A stretch of DNA of 64,000 nucleotides. Source: Variovorax sp. WDL1 (GTDB lineage Bacteria > Pseudomonadota > Gammaproteobacteria > Burkholderiales > Burkholderiaceae_C). The notes under the pieces were generated by a model. The model did no database searches. It was given only the letters and a program-made list of their open reading frames with translations, and was not told the origin of the DNA. This document shows, piece by piece, positions 55,613 through 63,019 of this stretch. Each line of letters opens with the position of its first letter. The stretch's first letter is position 1. The DNA is taken from positions 149,373 to 213,372 of the forward strand of contig NZ_LMTS01000025.1 in assembly GCF_001541225.1 (NCBI RefSeq), read 5' to 3'. Made by a program: the position numbers and the translations under genes.

Positions 55613-56722
55613 TCAGGCTTCGTCAGCCTCGTCGCTGCTCACGCCTTCAGGCTTGAACACGAGCTGCTTCAACGAGCAGGCGTCGGTGCCGACGTCGTCA
55701 CGAGCGCCTTGGTACCGCGGCTGGAACAGGCTACCGCCCTTGAACGCATACAGATACTCGACCTCAGCCAGCGCGCGCACGGCCGGGATGAGGTGGTTGG
55801 GCGGAATCGTCACGTTGCCCACATCGACTTCGGCCCCGGCTTCGTCCAGCAGCACCATGCTCACGCTGCGCTTGGTCGTGCTTTGCGCTCCGACAATCAC
55901 GGTGGCTCGATGGGTGAACACTCGCTTGAGCTGGTTGCCGCCGGAGTTGGGGCGACCAGGCACATACTGGGCGTCTCGATGCTTGAAGACAAGGCCTTCG
56001 CCAGACGCGGACTTCACAGCCGCATAGAGCGCTCTCTTGGCTTCGCTGGTGTAGGCCGTGCCGGTGATGGCCACTTGCTTGGCGCCGGCGGCCTTCAGGA
56101 GGTCCTGCACAGCCTGCAGCATACTCACCCGGTACCCGCACTCCTGCACCTTCATGTCCATGCCTTCCCACTCGAGGATGTCGAACACGAAGTACGTCTC
56201 ACCGATGAGCTCGCCATCCAGGACGTAGGGTGCATGCCCTTCGAGCGCAGCAAGCGCCTTGGCCACACACTCTGGGAGGCCCGTTGCCAGGCCCTTTCGG
56301 TTGATGCCCAGCAGTTCGGTGCCGGTGTGCTGAGTGAGACGACGGTGTCCGTCGTATTTCGGCTGCATCAGCCAGTCGGGGTCGTCCAGCAAGCGCTGAG
56401 CCTGCTCTTCATCAATGACGTTGAGCAGCTGCGGCACGACGCCGGTGAAGCGCTCCTCCATCGACGTGTTGACAAAGGCGCTGCCGGCTTCACCCGGCGA
56501 GTAACCCTTGCCCACCTTCTCGCTGACGAGCTTGTCGTAGGTCTTCTTCGCCGCCTCGTAGGCGACCGGAGCCTTCGTTTTCGCGCCCGAGGTCAGCGTA
56601 CCGCCACGCGGCCCGTATTGAAACAGAACCACCCACCCTGGCTCCTTCTGCTCCAACTGGGCGTGGTATTCCTTGTTGGACTTGGCGTCCTTGTAAAAGA
56701 GCGAGATTTTTTCTGCTTGCAT
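55613..56722 (-). CDS. WGR domain fused to ATP-dependent DNA ligase
   Basis: 369 residues from the ATG at 56722. Residues 1-80 form a WGR-like domain (KISLFYKDAKSNKEYHAQLE, WVVLFQYGPRGG). The ligase core follows: adenylation motif QPKYDGHRR with Lys122, VLDGELIGETYFVFDIL, GEGLVFKHRDA and QLKRVF near the end. The C-terminus (about 290-369) should be an OB-like domain. ATP-dependent DNA ligases seal nicks; WGR domains bind DNA ends or nicks, as in PARPs, so the fusion may target breaks. Second ligase of the window beside LigD. GCTAGAC lies 38 nt upstream. Confidence 0.88.
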   Translation of the reverse strand: MQAEKISLFYKDAKSNKEYHAQLEQKEPGWVVLFQYGPRGGTLTSGAKTKAPVAYEAAKKTYDKLVSEKVGKGYSPGEAGSAFVNTSMEERFTGVVPQLLNVIDEEQAQRLLDDPDWLMQPKYDGHRRLTQHTGTELLGINRKGLATGLPECVAKALAALEGHAPYVLDGELIGETYFVFDILEWEGMDMKVQECGYRVSMLQAVQDLLKAAGAKQVAITGTAYTSEAKRALYAAVKSASGEGLVFKHRDAQYVPGRPNSGGNQLKRVFTHRATVIVGAQSTTKRSVSMVLLDEAGAEVDVGNVTIPPNHLIPAVRALAEVEYLYAFKGGSLFQPRYQGARDDVGTDACSLKQLVFKPEGVSSDEADEA

Positions 56723-56760
56723 CGATGTCCTTGTGTTGAAAACAGCATCCGCTGTACAAG

Positions 56761-56767
56761 GTCTAGC
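56761..56767 (-). promoter_or_regulatory. GCTAGAC promoter-like motif
   Basis: Minus-strand GCTAGAC 38 nt before the WGR-ligase start. Confidence 0.55.
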
Positions 56768-56809
56768 TAGCCTTCGGCCCTCCGCTAAAACTGGCGCCGG
56801 CGCGTCCGC

Positions 56810-56842
56810 AAAGGAAAGCCGCACCAGGAAACTGGTGCGGCT
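56810..56842 (-). terminator. rho-independent terminator
   Basis: Minus-strand 11-bp stem AGCCGCACCAG/CTGGTGCGGCT then TTCCTTT. Confidence 0.85.
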
Positions 56843-56874
56843 ATGAAATTGAGCGTCAGTGCTCGTTTAGACAA

Positions 56875-58095
56875 CTACGCCTGGTTGTCCGCGGCTGCGA
56901 ATCCAACTGTCCATGCTTCTCTATCCCGAACCTCGACATCGCTGGTCGCTGCCCCCTGCAAGAGTTCCACCAAATCCATGGCGTGTGTCAGGGTTTCGAC
57001 CGTGTCGTAATAGCCACCGTCAACATAAACGTTGTAGGGCCCAAACGCGTCCTTGGACAGTTTCCTCGTATCGAACGAGAACTCGCCAACGGGCGGCCGC
57101 TGCGGTCCGTTCCAGAACCGCTGCTGAGCAGCGCGGCAGGCGGCTATGGCCCCCTGTGCGCTCTTGGCCGCCACGCGGGCAACACCCGATGTGGCTTGAA
57201 CCCCGTCAGGCGCGCGGCAGAAAACCTCAAAAAGCTCAATCGGACCATCCTCGGACCTGGCCACCTCCGCCGCCTTGGGGGCAACGGAAGCGGAAGCTCC
57301 AAACTTCTGCTCGATGTAGAACTCGTAGAGGGTCCCTTTCTTGTTCACAAACCCGCCCTCCTTCGCGCTCCAGCGGAGTTCGCGGAGCTCGGCGACGGTC
57401 AGCGGGTGGTCCACGTCGCGCCCGTCCTCTTCGAAGTGCAAGTCGAGAACGACATGGCTTGCGTCGTCCTCCTCGTCGAAGTCGGCGGCCGGTTCCTCCA
57501 GCAGCTGCGCGACATCGCCGTCGAGGTAACGCACTGGGAACGAACGACCGTCAACGACAACGTGCGCGACCGCGTCGAAGGGGTAAAGGTCCATGATGGT
57601 GGGCGGGCGAGTCGCCTCGCGCGCCGGCCCGGACGCCTTCGCAGGCTTCTTGGCCGCGCCGACCTCGAGAGGTCCGCCCTGAACCAGGGCTCCAAGAATG
57701 GCGCCCATCACCACCTGCGGGTCCTGCTGCCACTCATCGCTGACCCAGTAGGCAATCTCGCGGCCCAGTGGGTCGCAGATGCGCACGTAGTCCAACGGTT
57801 CGTCCCCTTGGGCGTAGCGCAGCTCAAAGCCGTTGTGGGCCATGACCGCATACTCCGGTCCATAGGTGACGTCCTGGTTGTCCTCGATGTGGTCGAGCTC
57901 GACTGGCATCAGCTTGGCGTCAATCGCCTCCTGGGAGACGCTGTCGTTCAAAGCGGCCCAATTCTGGAAGCCGGTCATGGTGGCAAGGGCGTCGAGCGCC
58001 TGGCCATGCTTGAGCTCGAAGCCCAGGCTCGTAGCGAACTTCTCGAGGGAGCGAGCCGCCTTCTTGGCGGACTGTGCGTTGTAGATGTGAAGCAT
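56875..58095 (-). CDS. large unknown protein with Glyoxalase_8-like N-terminal module
   Basis: 406 residues, AAAGGAAAA before the ATG. Residues about 8-55 (SAKKAARSLEKFATSLGFEL, ALDALATMTGFQNWAALND) repeat the module seen in the 44098 gene. The remainder is acidic with several beta-rich blocks (VRYLDGDVAQLLEEP; SHVVLDLHFEEDGRDVDHPL) and a C-terminal FGPYNVYVDGGYYDTVETL. No enzyme motif recognised. Sites GCCTATCGG (about 58158) and CCTATAC (58281) lie upstream. Confidence 0.7.
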   Translation of the reverse strand: MLHIYNAQSAKKAARSLEKFATSLGFELKHGQALDALATMTGFQNWAALNDSVSQEAIDAKLMPVELDHIEDNQDVTYGPEYAVMAHNGFELRYAQGDEPLDYVRICDPLGREIAYWVSDEWQQDPQVVMGAILGALVQGGPLEVGAAKKPAKASGPAREATRPPTIMDLYPFDAVAHVVVDGRSFPVRYLDGDVAQLLEEPAADFDEEDDASHVVLDLHFEEDGRDVDHPLTVAELRELRWSAKEGGFVNKKGTLYEFYIEQKFGASASVAPKAAEVARSEDGPIELFEVFCRAPDGVQATSGVARVAAKSAQGAIAACRAAQQRFWNGPQRPPVGEFSFDTRKLSKDAFGPYNVYVDGGYYDTVETLTHAMDLVELLQGAATSDVEVRDREAWTVGFAAADNQA

Positions 58096-58280
58096 GAGTT
58101 TTCCTTTGTGGATGAGCGCGAAGCGCCATCACGTTCATTTCGTGTCGATTGCCTGCATTACCGATAGGCGCCTCGCGTGACATGCACGAAGGCACTCAGG
58201 GTGTGTTTTCCTTGAATGCGCTGCTCAATTCACCGTCCCCGTGAGGGGGCAGGCGGAGGGCGACAGCGCGCGCCTGGCAC

Positions 58281-58287
58281 GTATAGG
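58281..58287 (-). promoter_or_regulatory. CCTATAC promoter-like motif, long leader
   Basis: Minus-strand CCTATAC 185 nt before the gene starting at 58095; the spacer 58096-58280 contains only a 6-codon ATG frame and another motif variant. Confidence 0.35.
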
Positions 58288-58301
58288 GAAGGGCCAGAAT
58301 T

Positions 58302-58324
58302 GAAAAAGCCCCGCTAGCGGGGCT
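58302..58324 (-). terminator. rho-independent terminator
   Basis: Minus-strand palindrome AGCCCCGCTAGCGGGGCT followed by TTTTC. Confidence 0.85.
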
Positions 58325-58342
58325 TCAGGAGTTCACAATGGC

Positions 58343-59062
58343 TCAACGCTTTAGGGTGACCGCGCCGGACACCGTGACGGACACCGTCGCCTTGCCAGGC
58401 TCCATGGGCAGCGGCTCAGTCGCTCGCGATGCCATTTCGGCCGACATTGCCATCGATTTCATCATCGGCCCCGGCGGGCGGGTGTTGTAGCCGCTCTGGC
58501 CGATGGAAATTTCCTTGATTTCGGTCTGAGGGAACCCCAGGGCGAGGGCAGTCACCTTGGCCTTACCCTGGAATTCTTCGACAGCCGTCCTGATGAGTCC
58601 CTTCTCGGCCTGGGTACGCGCCGTGGTCGAGAGATAGAAGCCGGAGCCGGTCAGACGCGCTTGAGTGCCCAGTTCCGCGGCCGCTTGGGCAACGGCACTG
58701 GTGTTCTTGGATTCGATGCGAATCTCGCCGCGCGAGCGCCAACTGGCGATTTTTCCGTCGCGCCCGTAGACCGGGCCGGTGTAGAAGCTCTCCGTGCGCA
58801 CATCGAGACCGGACGTCTCCTTGGCTTGTGCCACGACCTTCGCGAACGCTGCTGCAGCCTGGCGCTGGGCGTCCTTGGCCTCGCGCGCCTCACGCTCGAC
58901 GGTCAGGCTGGCCCATGCAGTGTCTTCCACGACCTCCAGATTCGCCGCTGCATCGAGGCGCAGCGTCGGAGGTTGGGACTCCAGCCCTTCCTGAGCAGCG
59001 TGTGCGCCGGCGACCAAAACGGTGGCGGCGAGGATTGAAATGAGGGAGCGATGAAGGCGCAT
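58343..59062 (-). CDS. periplasmic SIMPL-domain (DUF541) protein
   Basis: 239 residues from the ATG at 59062. A signal peptide (MRLHRSLISILAATVLVAG) is cleaved after AHA near residue 22. SIMPL features: LRLDAAANLEVVEDTAWASL, SFYTGPVYGRDGKIASWRSR and a C-terminal KATVSVTVSGAVTLKR. The family (YggE, BP26) forms ring-like periplasmic or outer-membrane assemblies; function is unclear, linked to oxidative stress in bacteria. Single-gene unit, GCTACAC 32 nt upstream. Confidence 0.85.
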   Translation of the reverse strand: MRLHRSLISILAATVLVAGAHAAQEGLESQPPTLRLDAAANLEVVEDTAWASLTVEREAREAKDAQRQAAAAFAKVVAQAKETSGLDVRTESFYTGPVYGRDGKIASWRSRGEIRIESKNTSAVAQAAAELGTQARLTGSGFYLSTTARTQAEKGLIRTAVEEFQGKAKVTALALGFPQTEIKEISIGQSGYNTRPPGPMMKSMAMSAEMASRATEPLPMEPGKATVSVTVSGAVTLKR

Positions 59063-59094
59063 GGAAATCCTTTGGAAAAGTTGTTTTGCCAATG

Positions 59095-59101
59095 GTGTAG
59101 C
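59095..59101 (-). promoter_or_regulatory. GCTACAC promoter-like motif
   Basis: Minus-strand GCTACAC 32 nt before the SIMPL-protein start. Confidence 0.55.
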
Positions 59102-59116
59102 CATGCGCGCGGACGG

Positions 59117-59152
59117 CAAAAGGAAGAGGTCCCCGCAAGAGCGAGGACCTCT
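59117..59152 (-). terminator. rho-independent terminator
   Basis: Minus-strand stem AGAGGTCC/GGACCTCT with a 12-nt loop then TTCCTTTTG. Confidence 0.65.
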
Positions 59153-59192
59153 AGGAATCGAAAAGAAGAAAATGTGTCCGTCGAAGGGTGCG

Positions 59193-59606
59193 CTACGCCG
59201 GCACGGTCTCGAAATCCGACTCTCGCACGTCCACCCCGAAGAGCCTGAAGGCATAGTCGATGTCCCCGGCGACCGAAGCTGCGATGACGTCATCACCGCG
59301 AACGAGGGCTGCACCGAGGCGATGGTTGCCGTCGGTCAGGGGCCAATTGACGACGCAGCCTAGGCTGGGGACGCCGACATCGACCGCTACCGCCTCTGAC
59401 CAGCCGTAGTGGACCAGAAAGGCGATGCGCTCGATGTGCTCCGTCAAGGTCCACTCGACAGTGGCCATCCCGAAGGCCTCGGAGCGTAGGCGACCCTCTG
59501 CCAATGCCCGGCGCACGTCTGGTGCCGAGAAGCGGCCGGTCGTCCAGGGGTTCGAGAAGGGGTTGCAAAGCTTCGCCAGCTTCCTAACTGGAAGATTCAC
59601 TGCCAT
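59193..59606 (-). CDS. ParB/sulfiredoxin-like small protein
   Basis: 137 residues. The conserved-looking segment NWPLTDGNHRLGAALVRGDD resembles the nucleotide-binding D-G-x-H-R motif of ParB/Srx-type domains. It is preceded by ATVEWTLTEHIERIAFLVHYG and followed by a C-terminal strand. Such single-domain proteins may bind CTP or hydrolyse nucleic acid; none shown here. GCTAAAC lies 25 nt upstream, divergent from the unit at 59690. Confidence 0.65.
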   Translation of the reverse strand: MAVNLPVRKLAKLCNPFSNPWTTGRFSAPDVRRALAEGRLRSEAFGMATVEWTLTEHIERIAFLVHYGWSEAVAVDVGVPSLGCVVNWPLTDGNHRLGAALVRGDDVIAASVAGDIDYAFRLFGVDVRESDFETVPA

Positions 59607-59631
59607 GGTGTTCCTAGAAATGGTCTTCTCG

Positions 59632-59638
59632 GTTTAGC
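59632..59638 (-). promoter_or_regulatory. GCTAAAC promoter-like motif
   Basis: Minus-strand GCTAAAC 25 nt before the start at 59606. Confidence 0.5.
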
Positions 59639-59655
59639 GAGCGTCGGCTTGGCCG

Positions 59656-59662
59656 GCTATAG
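59656..59662 (+). promoter_or_regulatory. GCTATAG promoter-like motif
   Basis: GCTATAG 27 nt before an ATG at 59690; divergent pair with the site at 59632. Confidence 0.5.
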
Positions 59663-59689
59663 GACGTTCGGCAACCAAGGACAACCAAC

Positions 59690-60088
59690 ATGCCAAGTCG
59701 TACATTCTCGACGAAAGACCTTTCCGCATGACGAAAGCTGCCTTGCTCGCAAGCTCCGCATTCTTCCGGACACGCGGCATTTCCGCCGACACATGCCAAC
59801 GGGTGCATTGAGGCCGAGGCGCTCCGCCCTGAGGCTATTCGGTCCCGCATCGGTGGTTTTCGACATGGCAACCCTCGACGCCACGTCGGAATGCTCCAGC
59901 CTACCGGCGCTCCTGGGTGCTTGGAACCAGGCCGGCCAAGGCAACTTCCAGTACTGGCCCGCCAACTGCACCGCCACCTCGAAATTCAATGCCGAACCTT
60001 CGAGGCGCTTTTTTCGGGGGCGCGACGTCTCTGGTGTAAGCCGATGACCGAGCTTATGGCGCCAGGGGGTCGACCGAGCAAAGGATAA
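59690..60088 (+). pseudogene. broken or frameshifted gene region
   Basis: A good promoter motif leads into an ATG at 59690, but that frame stops after 13 codons (MPSRTFSTKDLSA). An ATGA-coupled frame (59728-59808, 26 codons) follows. Then coding-like sequence continues in two other frames: one gives IEAEALRPEAIRSRIGGF and later EIQCRTFEALFSGARRLW, the other (59866-60047) gives SSLPALLGAWNQAGQGNFQY. Either one or two indels broke a gene of about 130 residues, or several tiny genes overlap. No family recognised. Confidence 0.4.
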
Positions 60089-60383
60089 GCGGCGTTCGCT
60101 CGCCGACGAAGGCGCCTTCGACGTTGAACGAGACCCACTCGTCCGCCTCTTCCTCGGTCATGCCCTCCTCAGCAAAGGCCTGAACCAGCTTGTTCCGGTC
60201 GTATACGACGACCGGCCCGAGGTTGATGCGCTCGGCGACACCAACGATTGCCTTGTCGAGACTTGGAGGGTCCAGGAACAGCATCTCGTCGTCGTAAGCA
60301 GCTGCAAGTCGGTCTCGCAGGAGCTCTGGCGCGTCATGCTCACCACCGTGGTGGTCGGGGCGGGGCTCAATGGAGTTGGGCAT
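60054..60383 (-). CDS. unknown acidic protein (109 aa)
   Basis: 109 residues, acidic, with a C-terminal half containing EGMTEEEADEWVSFNVEGAF and ending near SVDPLAP. The tail (phage-like FN.EGA motif) recalls small phage proteins of unknown function. GCTACAC ends only 9 nt before the ATG, so the message may be leaderless; no Shine-Dalgarno is seen. Confidence 0.65.
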   Translation of the reverse strand: MPNSIEPRPDHHGGEHDAPELLRDRLAAAYDDEMLFLDPPSLDKAIVGVAERINLGPVVVYDRNKLVQAFAEEGMTEEEADEWVSFNVEGAFVGERTPLILCSVDPLAP

Positions 60384-60392
60384 AGGTCCGGC

Positions 60393-60399
60393 GTGTAGC
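60393..60399 (-). promoter_or_regulatory. GCTACAC motif, leaderless spacing
   Basis: Minus-strand GCTACAC 9 nt before the start at 60383. Confidence 0.5.
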
Positions 60400-60425
60400 G
60401 CCGCGACTTATCTGCTGAACGCCGC

Positions 60426-60770
60426 TTAGCTGTTTGTCGGCTCCGGCTCAAGGGTGCCCGCCCTGGCGCGCGCCAGGACTTCGGCTGCATGCCCAGGCTG
60501 GGTGAAGCAGCGGTTCAGCTCGACCACCGGAATTCGGCCGGTGAGCACCACCAGGCGCTCGGCCTCCGCGGAATTCTTGTCGGCTCGAAGCTTGGCGCGG
60601 CGGTCCATGCCCCACGGCTCCACGAGCTCCGGGCTGCCGTGCTGAAGCACCGCACCGCTTACCTCATCGAGAGCCAATGAGACGGCCAGCATGGGCTGGC
60701 CAAGCAACTTCTCCCCCTGGTACAACTCGTACAGGTCGTTCCGAAGCCGATAGGAGAACTCGCCGCTCAT
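60426..60770 (-). CDS. unknown protein (114 aa)
   Basis: 114 residues. Starts MSGEFSYRLRNDLYELYQGE, strand-rich, then a charged helical C-terminal half ending in Glu/Pro/Thr. No recognised domain. It lies 13 nt after the upstream gene and is the last of three co-oriented genes (61449 to 60426). Confidence 0.6.
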   Translation of the reverse strand: MSGEFSYRLRNDLYELYQGEKLLGQPMLAVSLALDEVSGAVLQHGSPELVEPWGMDRRAKLRADKNSAEAERLVVLTGRIPVVELNRCFTQPGHAAEVLARARAGTLEPEPTNS

Positions 60771-60783
60771 CGCCGCCGAAGGC

Positions 60784-61203
60784 TCACTGGCCCGAAGATT
60801 CGCCGTCGGCCTTTGCAGGCGTATCCGCGGCCGCCAAAGCCTTCACGAGCTCCTTTTGGCTGAGCCCCAGCGCTGCAAGGTTGGTCTCCAGCGATTCGAC
60901 CGCAGCCAGCACGTGCCGCTGGGCCTCGTCGACGACAGCCATCAAGGCCTCGACGTCGGCGAGCGACCTGGTGGTCACCTCCGCGGCCGCCTGGGCGTCA
61001 GCCCCGTTCGCACGGATGATGTGGTTGAACAGCCAGAGCGAAGCGTTTCGGACGTCGCGGCAGTACGCCAGCGTTTCCTCGTACTCCTGGCCGGCGTTCT
61101 TCGATGACGCCCCGCGGCGCTTGACCACGACGACGTTCATGGAGTGCCAGTCGGCTCTGAGTCCGTACCGGGCGACTTCGTTGGGGATAAGGTCGAGAGA
61201 CAT
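60784..61203 (-). CDS. unknown helical protein (139 aa)
   Basis: 139 residues. The N-terminus (MSLDLIPNEVARYGLRADWH) is followed by a long helical region with alternating Leu/Ala/Glu (LAYCRDVRNASLWLFNHIIR; VVDEAQRHVLAAVESLETNL). Middle gene of the three-gene unit. Unrecognised. Confidence 0.65.
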   Translation of the reverse strand: MSLDLIPNEVARYGLRADWHSMNVVVVKRRGASSKNAGQEYEETLAYCRDVRNASLWLFNHIIRANGADAQAAAEVTTRSLADVEALMAVVDEAQRHVLAAVESLETNLAALGLSQKELVKALAAADTPAKADGESSGQ

Positions 61204-61209
61204 GATTTT

Positions 61210-61449
61210 TCAGACCGCCAGCGGCGGAAGTTTGGGTTGACCCTCGATTTCGGCCACGAAGTTGATAGCCGCACAGGCGGCACCCCTCCAGGCACTCGAA
61301 GGCTTTTTGTCATCGCATTGACCCGGGCGGTATTCCCGCCACACGTCGCGCTGCAGTGCTCGAGGAACCATTCGCCAGTGCTTCGCGCACATCAGCAGCT
61401 CGGGGCGCACAGCGGTCAGGCAGGCCTGCGCATGGCACCGGTGTGTCAC
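61210..61449 (-). CDS. small zinc-finger-like protein, GTG start
   Basis: 79 residues from GTG at 61449, chosen because it gives VTHRCHAQACLTAVRPELLM and lies 28 nt after the promoter motif; an in-frame TTG at 61476 almost touches the motif. Cys/His pattern C-H-x-x-x-C...C-x-K-H-W suggests one zinc site, followed by MVPRALQRDVWREYRPGQ, a pattern I know from a widespread phage/prophage hypothetical family. First gene of the operon. Confidence 0.7.
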   Translation of the reverse strand: MTHRCHAQACLTAVRPELLMCAKHWRMVPRALQRDVWREYRPGQCDDKKPSSAWRGAACAAINFVAEIEGQPKLPPLAV

Positions 61450-61477
61450 GGCGGGGCGGGTTCGTTGAACATGCAAG

Positions 61478-61484
61478 GTATAGG
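61478..61484 (-). promoter_or_regulatory. CCTATAC promoter-like motif
   Basis: Minus-strand CCTATAC 28 nt before the GTG at 61449. Confidence 0.5.
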
Positions 61485-61801
61485 GGCGAGTTTTTAGACC
61501 GGGCTTGAGCGGTCGCGCGCTCGCGCTCGCACGAAGGACTCTTGCTCTTGTTTAAGAGTTATTGATGAAGTCTCAGGCGAGAGAAAGAGTCTTTTAGCGG
61601 ATGACGTTTATTTTTCTGTAAACGGTCTCTCGCGACCTCTGCCACCCGCCGACCCCTTCGAACCTTCGACCCAGGCCGCCCTGGCTCCCCTGTCGTCGCC
61701 TTGGCCGCCAAGTGACCAGCTAAGGAGGCTGCCCTTGTGCGCTGAGGCGGAAGAAAAGGAGTTTTTGTGGAGGTAGCGAAGGACGCGATGAGCGCGCGTC
61801 C
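61485..61801. other. gene-free spacer with inverted repeats
   Basis: No credible gene. It contains several inverted repeats: GAGCG/CGCTC near 61508-61530, GACTCTT/AAGAGTC (about 61536 and 61587) and CGTTTA/TAAACG around 61605-61623, in locally AT-richer sequence. Candidate for a structured RNA or binding region. Confidence 0.4.
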
Positions 61802-61833
61802 AAAAAAAAGGAAGGGACCGCAGATGCGGCCCC
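61802..61833 (-). terminator. rho-independent terminator
   Basis: Minus-strand stem GGGGCCGCA/TGCGGTCCC (one mismatch) then TTCCTTTTTTTT. Confidence 0.8.
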
Positions 61834-61843
61834 TTGGAGAGAA

Positions 61844-62548
61844 TCACGCGACGGAAAACGCCGCGGGGAGATGGTCAAGCCAGGTAGGCCTGCCCGGGTC
61901 GACTGCGCCGGCCCCGTGGTGGAACGTGCTTGAGCCTTCGCAGTGCCAACCGTAGGCCTGCTTGAGGTTGAGCTCGTCCACCCCGACGAGGCCAAAGGCC
62001 AGGGTCGGATGGAGCGCGCCGAGCTGGTCGAGAATCCGAACGTCCAGGGTGTGCCACGTGAAGTGGTACTGCCCTCGGCGGTTCGTGACACGCTCGAACT
62101 GCGCGCATGTCAGCCGGTCGTCAAACTGCCCCCAGTTCTTCTGCGCCCACTGGGCACGTGTGAGGGCGTTGTACTGACGCACGTTCTTGCGAACAAGGGC
62201 AACGCCGGCTAGCGCCTCGGTGTCCAGTGTGCGGTTCAGGAGCACGCGTGCTTCCTGGTGCTTGGCGGGGTCCTTCAGCAACGCCACCAGGTTGGGCTCT
62301 TCGTTGAGCGCCTCCAGCGCCTCAGCCGCCATGCGGTATTGGTTCTGGATGAAGTGATAGTACGGGATAGCGAAGGGGTCGACGGCCTCCAGGCCAGCAG
62401 GCACCGGTACCGCCCTACTCGGCTGGAACAGCTTGTCGCCGTCCGTCGGATGCCGCACGCTGGTCACGAAGACCTCGAGTTCCTCTGGCTGCCCCTGCAC
62501 TGTCAGCAGGTAGCGCACCGAAAGGCCGGTGTTCGAATCTTGGTTCAT
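61844..62548 (-). CDS. unknown protein (234 aa)
   Basis: 234 residues from the ATG at 62548 (MNQDSNTGLSVRYLLTVQGQ), placed by a motif 28 nt upstream. Soluble, mixed fold, with a helical middle (FIQNQYRMAAEALEALNEEP) and a His/Trp-rich C-terminus (AYGWHCEGSSTFHHGAG). No recognised motif. Single-gene unit. Confidence 0.7.
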   Translation of the reverse strand: MNQDSNTGLSVRYLLTVQGQPEELEVFVTSVRHPTDGDKLFQPSRAVPVPAGLEAVDPFAIPYYHFIQNQYRMAAEALEALNEEPNLVALLKDPAKHQEARVLLNRTLDTEALAGVALVRKNVRQYNALTRAQWAQKNWGQFDDRLTCAQFERVTNRRGQYHFTWHTLDVRILDQLGALHPTLAFGLVGVDELNLKQAYGWHCEGSSTFHHGAGAVDPGRPTWLDHLPAAFSVA

Positions 62549-62576
62549 GGTGTGTTCCTGGCAAATTTCCTGCCTC

Positions 62577-62583
62577 GTGTAGC
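62577..62583 (-). promoter_or_regulatory. GCTACAC promoter-like motif
   Basis: Minus-strand GCTACAC 28 nt before the ATG at 62548. Confidence 0.55.
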
Positions 62584-62604
62584 TAGTCGGCAAGGCCGAG
62601 GCCC

Positions 62605-62634
62605 AAAAAGAAACGCGCCCGGGTTAGGGGCGCG
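62605..62634 (-). terminator. rho-independent terminator
   Basis: Minus-strand stem CGCGCCCC/GGGCGCG then TTTCTTTTT. Confidence 0.8.
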
Positions 62635-62642
62635 GAATCAAT

Positions 62643-62936
62643 TTAAGCGAATGCCAGGGACGGATTGCGTTGCGGGAACAACGCGGCCGACAAGTCATTG
62701 CGCTCAGCGATGAAAGCAGCGTAGTCGTCCATTTCAGCTTGGGAAAGCTTACGGGACTTCGAGTCTGCTTCCAGGTGCCGGAGGTTCATTTCCAGCGTGC
62801 GGAGACGTTGATGCTTGGCGGCCTTTTCGGCAGCCACGCGACGTTCAGCCTTGACCTGCTCGATGAGCATCGTTACCAGGACAGAAGTCGAGGCGATGAC
62901 AACAGCGAGGATGGCGATAGCGAAAACGGTTTGCAT
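62643..62936 (-). CDS. membrane-anchored coiled-coil protein (97 aa)
   Basis: 97 residues. An N-terminal membrane helix (residues 4-24, VFAIAILAVVIASTSVLVTM) is followed by a charged heptad-rich helix (EQVKAERRVAAEKAAKHQRL) of about 45 residues. The layout resembles phage spanin or membrane-anchored assembly factors, but no lysis genes are nearby. A CTATAG motif lies 34 nt upstream. Confidence 0.65.
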   Translation of the reverse strand: MQTVFAIAILAVVIASTSVLVTMLIEQVKAERRVAAEKAAKHQRLRTLEMNLRHLEADSKSRKLSQAEMDDYAAFIAERNDLSAALFPQRNPSLAFA

Positions 62937-62970
62937 GATTTGCCTTTAAAGAGAAGATGTGACCTTCCCC

Positions 62971-62977
62971 CTATAGT
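62971..62977 (-). promoter_or_regulatory. ACTATAG promoter-like motif
   Basis: Minus-strand ACTATAG 34 nt before the start at 62936. Confidence 0.45.
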
Positions 62978-63019
62978 CACCGCGGCCAAGGGGCCTCCGC
63001 GCCGCCCGAGGCGGGCTCA

